Origin: Anaerolineae bacterium | Lineage (GTDB): Bacteria; Chloroflexota; Anaerolineae; Anaerolineales; DRMV01 | DNA length: 37,617 bases | Direction: 5' to 3' | NCBI GenBank assembly: GCA_011176535.1 | Contig: DUEP01000002.1 | Location: 26,815-64,431 of the forward strand | Shown here: piece by piece, positions 32,972 through 37,617 of the stretch | How the letters are laid out: each line of letters opens with the position of its first letter | How positions within the stretch are numbered: the first letter of the stretch is position 1 | Translations under genes and position numbers: made by a program | The notes under the pieces: generated by a model | What the model was told of the DNA's origin: nothing | What the model saw: the letters and a program-made list of their open reading frames with translations, nothing else | Databases searched by the model: none

Positions 32972-34096
32972 ATGAAGAAAGTTTTAGGCTTACTGGCCGT
33001 GCTGGTGGTGCTGGCACTGGCCCTGGCCGCCTGTGGCGGCCAAAGTGCAGCCCCCGCGGAAAGCGGTGCCCAGCCTGTGCAGACCGTGATCGTCACGGTC
33101 CAGGTGCCCGCTGAAGGCGGGGCGGCTGCGCCCTCCGGTTATGGGGAAACCCTGAAGACCGTGAAGGAGCGCGGTAATGTGATCTGCGGCGTGAACGGCC
33201 AATTGCCCGGGTTCAGTTATGTGAATGCCCAGGGTGAATACGAAGGCTTTGATGTGGACTTCTGCCAGGCGCTGGCTGCTGCCATCTTTGGCGACCCCGC
33301 CAAGGTCGAATACCGTCCGCTGACCGCCAAAGAGCGCTTCACCGCCCTGCAGACGGGTGAAATCGATGTGCTCATTCGCAACACCACCTGGACGCTAAGC
33401 CGCGACACCGAACTGGGTGCCAACTTCGTGGCCACTACTTTCTACGATGGCCAGGGCATCATGGTATCCAAGGACAGCGGTGTGACCAAGTTAGAGGACC
33501 TCAACGGGGCCAGCATCTGCGTGGCCACGGGCACCACCACCGAGTTGAACCTGGCCGACCAGATGTCCGCCCGCGGCATCGACTACACCCCGGTGGTGTT
33601 CGAGACCGCCGACCAGGTCTTCGGCGCCTACGAAGAGGGCCGCTGCGACGCCGTGACCACCGACAAGTCGGGGTTGATCTCCCGCAAGATCACCCTGAAG
33701 AACCCGGATGCCCACATCATCCTGGACGAGACCCTTTCTAAGGAACCTCTGGGGCCCGTGGTGCGCCATGGTGACGATCAATGGTTCGACATCGTCCAGT
33801 GGGTGGTTTTCGCCACCTTCACCGGCGAGGAATTCGGCATCACCTCCCAGAATGTGGACGAGGTGAAGGCCACCACCCAGGACCCCAATGTGAAGAAGTT
33901 CCTGGGCCTGGAAGGCGAAATGGGCCAGAAGTTGGGCCTGGACAACAACTGGGCCTACAACATCATCAAGATGGTGGGTAACTACGCCGAGATCTACGAC
34001 CGCAACCTGGGCCCCGGCACGCCCTTCAACCTGCCGCGCGGATTGAACGCCTCGTGGAAGGACGGCGGCCTGATCTACGCACCGCCCATCCGCTAA
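32972..34096 (+). CDS. aapJ: Amino-acid ABC transporter substrate-binding lipoprotein (AapJ/BztA type)
   Basis: The 374-residue product has a lipoprotein signal ending ALAAC (lipidated Cys21), a short linker, then a SBP_bac_3 domain (about 55-355). Matching landmarks are LKTVKERGNVICGVNGQLPGFSYVNAQGEYEGFDVDFCQALAAAIF, LTAKERFTALQTGEIDVLIRNTTWTLSRDTELG, DLNGASICVATGTTTELNL and RCDAVTTDKSGL. The RNTTWTLSRD stretch is characteristic of the general L-amino-acid (Aap/Bzt) binding proteins. It delivers amino acids to the permeases encoded next. A terminator-like hairpin follows the stop, which should favour higher levels of this protein than of the membrane parts. Confidence 0.93.
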   Translation: MKKVLGLLAVLVVLALALAACGGQSAAPAESGAQPVQTVIVTVQVPAEGGAAAPSGYGETLKTVKERGNVICGVNGQLPGFSYVNAQGEYEGFDVDFCQALAAAIFGDPAKVEYRPLTAKERFTALQTGEIDVLIRNTTWTLSRDTELGANFVATTFYDGQGIMVSKDSGVTKLEDLNGASICVATGTTTELNLADQMSARGIDYTPVVFETADQVFGAYEEGRCDAVTTDKSGLISRKITLKNPDAHIILDETLSKEPLGPVVRHGDDQWFDIVQWVVFATFTGEEFGITSQNVDEVKATTQDPNVKKFLGLEGEMGQKLGLDNNWAYNIIKMVGNYAEIYDRNLGPGTPFNLPRGLNASWKDGGLIYAPPIR

Positions 34097-34108
34097 AGCG
34101 ATTTCCCA

Positions 34109-34150
34109 AGAGGGGGAGGCTGCTCGACTTCAGCCTTCCCCTCTTTTTTT
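34109..34150 (+). terminator. Intra-operon terminator between binding protein and permease genes
   Basis: Fourteen-base arms AGAGGGGGAGGCTG (34109-34122) and CAGCCTTCCCCTCT (34131-34144) pair with one mismatch around an 8-nt loop, followed by TTTTTTT (34144-34150). It lies 13 nt after the binding-protein stop and 45 nt before the next start. Confidence 0.88.
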
Positions 34151-34194
34151 CTGCTTGGTTGTGAAGTCCCTTTTGGCTGTTGGGGAGGAAGTCG

Positions 34195-35370
34195 ATGAGC
34201 ACAGAGAGTTTGCGTCGGGAAGGTATCCCCTTCTGGCGTGACGAGCGGGTTTTGCAGGTCCTCAGTCAAATCATCTTTCTGGTCGTGGTCGTGGCCGTGG
34301 GCTACTCCCTGTATCGGAACATGATGGTCGCATTGGCCAAACAGGGGTTGTTGCCCAGTTTCCACTGGCTGAAATTGACCGCCGGGTTCGACATCGGAGA
34401 GCATCTGATCTCCTACTCTCGCGCCAGCACCTATGGCCGCGCTTTCCTTGTCGGCATCCTCAACACCTTGCTGGTGAGTTTTTTGGGTATCATTTTCGCC
34501 ACTTTGTTGGGTGTTATTGTTGGCGTCGCCCGTCTTTCGGGCAACTGGTTACTCAGCCGCCTGGCTGCTTTTTATGTTGAGGTGCTGCGCAACATCCCCT
34601 TGCTGGTGCTCCTGGTCTTCTGGTACACCGGCCTGTTCCTGAAACTACCCCGCGCCAAAGAGGCAATGGTCCTGCCAGGGCCCATTTACCTCAGCAACCG
34701 CGGCGTGGCCATCCCCTGGGGGATCCCCACCGAGACCTTCCGCCTCTACCTTTGGGTGCTGCTCTTCGCCGTCGTTGCGGCGGCCATCGTGGCCTGGCGG
34801 CTCACCTTAATCGGCAAACGCACCGGGCGCCCTCCACTGGTCACTTTATGGACCATCGTGACCTTTCTGGTGATCGCCATCCTTGGCGGCTTGATCCTGA
34901 AGCCGCTGGCCTGGAGTTTCCCGGAACTCAAAGGGTTCAACACCGTGGGTGGGCGGAACCTGACCCCCGAATTCGCCGCTCTGCTCTCGGGACTGGTCAT
35001 CTACACCTCGGCCTACATCGGCGAAGTAGTCCGCTCCGGCATCCAGTCCGTGTCCAAGGGCCAATACGAAGCCGCGCGCGCCCTGGGGCTGAACGGTTTT
35101 CAGACCCTGCGATTGGTCGTCTTTCCGCAGGCCTTACGAGTCATCGTGCCGCCGCTGACCAGCCAATACCTCAACCTGACGAAGAACTCTTCCCTCGCCG
35201 TGTACATCGGCTATCCGGATCTCTACTCGGTGGCCGGCACCATCCACAATCAAACGGGGCGGGCCGTGGAGGTGACCTTGATGATGATGGCGGTCTACCT
35301 CTTCTTCAGCCTGGTGACCTCGCTGTTCATGAACTGGTACAACCGCAAGATCCGCTTTGTGGAGCGTTAA
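34195..35370 (+). CDS. aapQ: Amino-acid ABC transporter permease (AapQ type)
   Basis: The 391-residue membrane protein has an N-terminal helix (about 24-43), further helices from about 80 on, and an internal non-conserved insert (about 150-245) usual for AapQ proteins. The first permease block is FLVGILNTLLVSFLGIIFATLLGVIVGVARLS. The ATPase-coupling EAA loop is GIQSVSKGQYEAARALGLNGFQTLRLVVFPQALRVIVPPLTSQYLNLTKNSSLA. It forms the channel together with the next gene's product. The start is the ATG at 34195, 9 nt after GGGGAGG; the TTG five codons earlier lies over that box. Confidence 0.93.
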   Translation: MSTESLRREGIPFWRDERVLQVLSQIIFLVVVVAVGYSLYRNMMVALAKQGLLPSFHWLKLTAGFDIGEHLISYSRASTYGRAFLVGILNTLLVSFLGIIFATLLGVIVGVARLSGNWLLSRLAAFYVEVLRNIPLLVLLVFWYTGLFLKLPRAKEAMVLPGPIYLSNRGVAIPWGIPTETFRLYLWVLLFAVVAAAIVAWRLTLIGKRTGRPPLVTLWTIVTFLVIAILGGLILKPLAWSFPELKGFNTVGGRNLTPEFAALLSGLVIYTSAYIGEVVRSGIQSVSKGQYEAARALGLNGFQTLRLVVFPQALRVIVPPLTSQYLNLTKNSSLAVYIGYPDLYSVAGTIHNQTGRAVEVTLMMMAVYLFFSLVTSLFMNWYNRKIRFVER

Positions 35371-35373
35371 GCC

Positions 35374-36597
35374 ATGCAACAGCCCGTCAAAGCCTACACA
35401 CACGGTGAAGTGCTGCCACCCCCTACTGAGCGGTTCACCCTGCTGGGATGGCTGCACAAGAATTTGTTCAGCACCTGGTACAACGGCATTCTGACCCTGG
35501 TCACAGCGTACATTGTGTACCTTCTGGGAAAGTCGATTCTGGTGTGGGCTTTCACCCAGGCCGAATGGCAGGTGGTGCTGGTCAACATGCGCCTGTTCAT
35601 GGTCGGGCAATACCCCGTGGAACAGATCTGGCGCATCTGGCTGGCCGTCCACCTGGTGGCAGTGACCTTGGGGCTATTCTGGGGAGCCATGCTGGGCCGT
35701 CGCTATCTGCATGCCGGCGTGGTGGTGGCTGCCCTGCCCCTGCTGCTGGCCCTGGCGCCCAAGATGGCCCCTTCCGTGCGCCTCAATGTGGCCCTGTTCT
35801 CCGTGCTTGGGGTGGCCGCGTGGGCCTTGGGCTACACCCAACGGGAACGGCATTGGGTGCGCTGGCTCACCCGGTCGCTTCTCCTGGGGTACTTCCCCGT
35901 GCTCATCCTGTTGATTCGGGGCCTGGGGCCGGAAGGGTTCCTTCGCTATGTGCCCACCAACCTCTGGGGCGGTTTGCTGCTCACCTTCCTGCTCACCATC
36001 GTGGGCATCACCCTGTCCTTCCCCTTGGGCATCCTGTTGGCGCTGGGGCGACGCTCGACGCTGAAGGTGGTCCACCTGTTCAGCGTGCTTTACATCGAAA
36101 TCATCCGTGGCGTTCCCCTGGTCACGGTGCTGTTCATGGCCCAGGTGATGCTGCCCCTGTTTCTCCCGCCGGGGATGACCATCGACCGGGTGCTGCGCGC
36201 CATGGCCGGCATCGTGCTTTTCAGCGCGGCCTACATGGCCGAGAATGTCCGCGGCGGGCTGCAGGCCATCCCCCGCGGGCAATACGAAGCCGCCTGGGCC
36301 ATCGGGCTCAACGGCTTCCAAACCATGACGCTGATCATCCTGCCCCAGGCGCTACGCAATGTCATTCCGGTCATCGTGGGCCAGTTCATCGCCCTGTTCA
36401 AAGACACCTCACTGGTAGCCATCGTGGGCTTGCTGGATTTGCTGGGCATCGCCTCGACGGTGTTGGCCCAGCCGGAGTTCATCGGCAAGCAGCGCGAGGT
36501 GTATACTTTTATCGCGCTAATTTACTGGGTGTTTAGTTATGCCATGTCCTACGCCAGCCGCCGCCTGGAAGAGGCATTGGGCGTGGGTCAGCGATAG
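35374..36597 (+). CDS. aapM: Amino-acid ABC transporter permease (AapM type)
   Basis: The 407-residue product is the second permease. It has a long N-terminal extension with several hydrophobic segments (about 40-190), then the conserved domain beginning WGGLLLTFLLTIVGITLSFPLGILLALGR (about 205-233). It continues with FSVLYIEIIRGVPLVTVLFMAQVMLPLFL and the EAA loop GLQAIPRGQYEAAWAIGLNGFQTMTLIILPQALRNVIPVIVGQFIALFKDTSL. The start lies 3 bp after the previous stop, a close operon arrangement. Together with the partner permease it should form the heterodimeric channel. Confidence 0.93.
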   Translation: MQQPVKAYTHGEVLPPPTERFTLLGWLHKNLFSTWYNGILTLVTAYIVYLLGKSILVWAFTQAEWQVVLVNMRLFMVGQYPVEQIWRIWLAVHLVAVTLGLFWGAMLGRRYLHAGVVVAALPLLLALAPKMAPSVRLNVALFSVLGVAAWALGYTQRERHWVRWLTRSLLLGYFPVLILLIRGLGPEGFLRYVPTNLWGGLLLTFLLTIVGITLSFPLGILLALGRRSTLKVVHLFSVLYIEIIRGVPLVTVLFMAQVMLPLFLPPGMTIDRVLRAMAGIVLFSAAYMAENVRGGLQAIPRGQYEAAWAIGLNGFQTMTLIILPQALRNVIPVIVGQFIALFKDTSLVAIVGLLDLLGIASTVLAQPEFIGKQREVYTFIALIYWVFSYAMSYASRRLEEALGVGQR

Positions 36598-36622
36598 GCC
36601 ATTTTGAGTGGAGGAAACCCCC

Positions 36623-37438
36623 ATGACGATTGTGAAAACTTTTGACCTGGATGCCTTTCTACAACTCCCCGAAGAGGAACGCACCGCCGCCATTGAACGG
36701 CGTGAGGTGCCCATCATCATCGCCCGGGATGTGCACAAGTGGTACGGGCACTTTCACGCCCTGCGAGGTATCAACATGGAGATTTACAAGGGGGAGGTGA
36801 TTGTGATTTTCGGCCCCTCAGGGTCGGGGAAATCCACCTTCATCCGCACCATCAACCGCCTGGAAGCCCACCAGCGGGGTACCATCATCGTGGACGGCAT
36901 TGAACTGACCCACGATGTGCGCAACATCGAAAAAATCCGCATGGAAACGGGGATGGTGTTTCAACAGTTCAACCTCTTTCCCCACCTGACGGTGCTGCAA
37001 AACATCACCCTGGCCCCCATCCAGGTGCGCAAGTGGCCAAAGGAGAAGGCCGAGGAAGTGGCCATGCAACTGCTGGAGCGTGTGGGCATCCCCGACCAGG
37101 CCCACAAGTACCCCGGTCAGTTGTCCGGTGGCCAACAGCAGCGTGTGGCCATTGCCCGTGCCCTGGCCATGCAGCCCAAGATCATGCTCTTCGACGAACC
37201 TACCTCGGCCCTGGACCCCGAAATGATCAAGGAAGTGCTCGATGTGATGGAAGAACTGGCCGAGAGCGGGATAACCATGGTCGTCGTGACCCACGAGATG
37301 GGCTTCGCCAAAGCCGTGGCCGACCGGATGTTTTTCTTCGACCAGGGCCAGATTGTGGAAAGCGGCACACCGGAAGAAATCTTCACCAACCCCAAAGAAG
37401 ACCGCACCAAGTTGTTCCTCTCGCAAATCCTGCACTGA
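36623..37438 (+). CDS. aapP: Amino-acid ABC transporter ATP-binding protein (AapP/GlnQ type)
   Basis: The 271-residue ATPase has Walker [10 protein letters not shown] (about 70-78), Q-loop [18 protein letters not shown], the signature [16 protein letters not shown], Walker [16 protein letters not shown] and the switch [10 protein letters not shown]. This is the typical polar amino-acid importer family. A roughly 30-residue extension ([20 protein letters not shown], then a Glu/Arg-rich piece) precedes the usual ATPase start, which is longer than most GlnQ-like proteins. The ATG at 36623 has GTGGAGG ahead of it. It is the last gene of the operon; a hairpin at 37464-37495 follows. Confidence 0.95.
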   Translation: MTIVKTFDLDAFLQLPEEERTAAIERREVPIIIARDVHKWYGHFHALRGINMEIYKGEVIVIFGPSGSGKSTFIRTINRLEAHQRGTIIVDGIELTHDVRNIEKIRMETGMVFQQFNLFPHLTVLQNITLAPIQVRKWPKEKAEEVAMQLLERVGIPDQAHKYPGQLSGGQQQRVAIARALAMQPKIMLFDEPTSALDPEMIKEVLDVMEELAESGITMVVVTHEMGFAKAVADRMFFFDQGQIVESGTPEEIFTNPKEDRTKLFLSQILH

Positions 37439-37463
37439 CACTCACCAACAAATTATTCAATAC

Positions 37464-37495
37464 GCCGGGCCCTATCTCTGAAGTCGGGGCCCGGC
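37464..37495. terminator. Hairpin between the ABC operon and a convergent gene
   Basis: Perfect 9-bp arms GCCGGGCCC (37464-37472) and GGGCCCGGC (37487-37495) enclose 14 nt. It lies between the ABC operon stop at 37438 and the minus-strand stop at 37502, so it could serve both. There is no T-tract on either side. Confidence 0.5.
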
Positions 37496-37501
37496 ATATC
37501 A

Positions 37502-37617
37502 TCAACGGCGAGGCACGGGGTGTCCATTGACCAACACCTGGATACCCTCCGAAAGATTTAGCGGAATTTCCACTTCAAAAGATTGTAAGACCTGAACGCA
37601 CATTTGTTTGGGCGCAT
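37502..37617 (-). CDS. C-terminal part of a gene running off the window edge
   Basis: From the right edge to a TGA at 37502-37504 the minus strand has an open frame of 38 codons, including KQMCVQVLQSFEVEIPLNLS and EGIQVLVNGHPVPRR. The beta-strand-rich, amphipathic pattern and the convergent hairpin next to its stop suggest a real C-terminus. The family cannot be read from this piece. Confidence 0.45.
   Translation of the reverse strand, partial: APKQMCVQVLQSFEVEIPLNLSEGIQVLVNGHPVPRR

Overview
The window is GC-rich bacterial chromosome, dense with genes on both strands. It looks like a member of the Chloroflexota, most likely class Anaerolineae. This is inferred from gene content rather than from a marker tree: RecX is coupled to RNase Y, there is a NBR1-Ig-like lipoprotein and C39-type exported peptidases with Thr-Pro linkers, malic enzyme is fused to a PTA domain, a four-gene general amino-acid ABC operon is present, and the intergenic repeats are of the GC-rich palindromic kind. 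No rRNA, tRNA or CRISPR array was seen.

Layout. 1-470 holds a shattered DDE transposase. 594-2809 carries a DUF4230 membrane protein, a LipM-like octanoyltransferase and a YigZ protein. 2947-5571 has an 8-oxoguanine-deaminase-like amidohydrolase and an alanine-glyoxylate-type aminotransferase, a possible purine or nitrogen salvage pair. 5569-6492 is repeat-rich and surrounds a small GIY-YIG gene. 6518-10547 has a FAD oxidoreductase followed by panE-folK-folP (pantothenate and folate synthesis). 10531-14790 (minus) is an acyl-CoA operon: acyl-CoA synthetase, hotdog thioesterase, a frameshifted C39-like peptidase and acyl-CoA dehydrogenase. 14832-18310 (minus) has a ClC anion transporter with CBS and TrkA-C domains, next to a decayed paralogue with internal deletions.

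recA follows at 18543 with a canonical promoter, a LexA-like palindrome inside it and a strong terminator. After it come two exported proteins, one frameshifted. 21166-22532 (minus) pairs a fructosamine-kinase-family protein with a low-molecular-weight phosphatase, probably a protein-deglycation module. A 33-codon orphan ORF with a consensus promoter lies at 22664. 22857-25118 (minus) is malic enzyme. recX and rny overlap by 4 bp and sit behind a long structured leader. 27989-28190 is a MITE-like element with perfect 12-bp terminal inverted repeats, followed by a broken secreted-protein gene. A metallo-beta-lactamase-fold hydrolase and uvrB are divergent, then come ybaK and an ABC operon for amino acids (SBP, two permeases, ATPase). 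A partial minus-strand gene runs off the right edge.

Five loci are broken by frameshifts. Some breaks are single-base events next to GC runs, so raw-read support is needed to separate true decay from consensus error. The ClC paralogue, with two large deletions, and the transposase are convincing pseudogenes. No wholly new multi-gene system is evident. The most interesting signals are the candidate recA operator, two possible leaderless promoters, the structured MITE, the repeat-flanked GIY-YIG cassette, the orphan 33-codon ORF and the decayed ClC duplicate.
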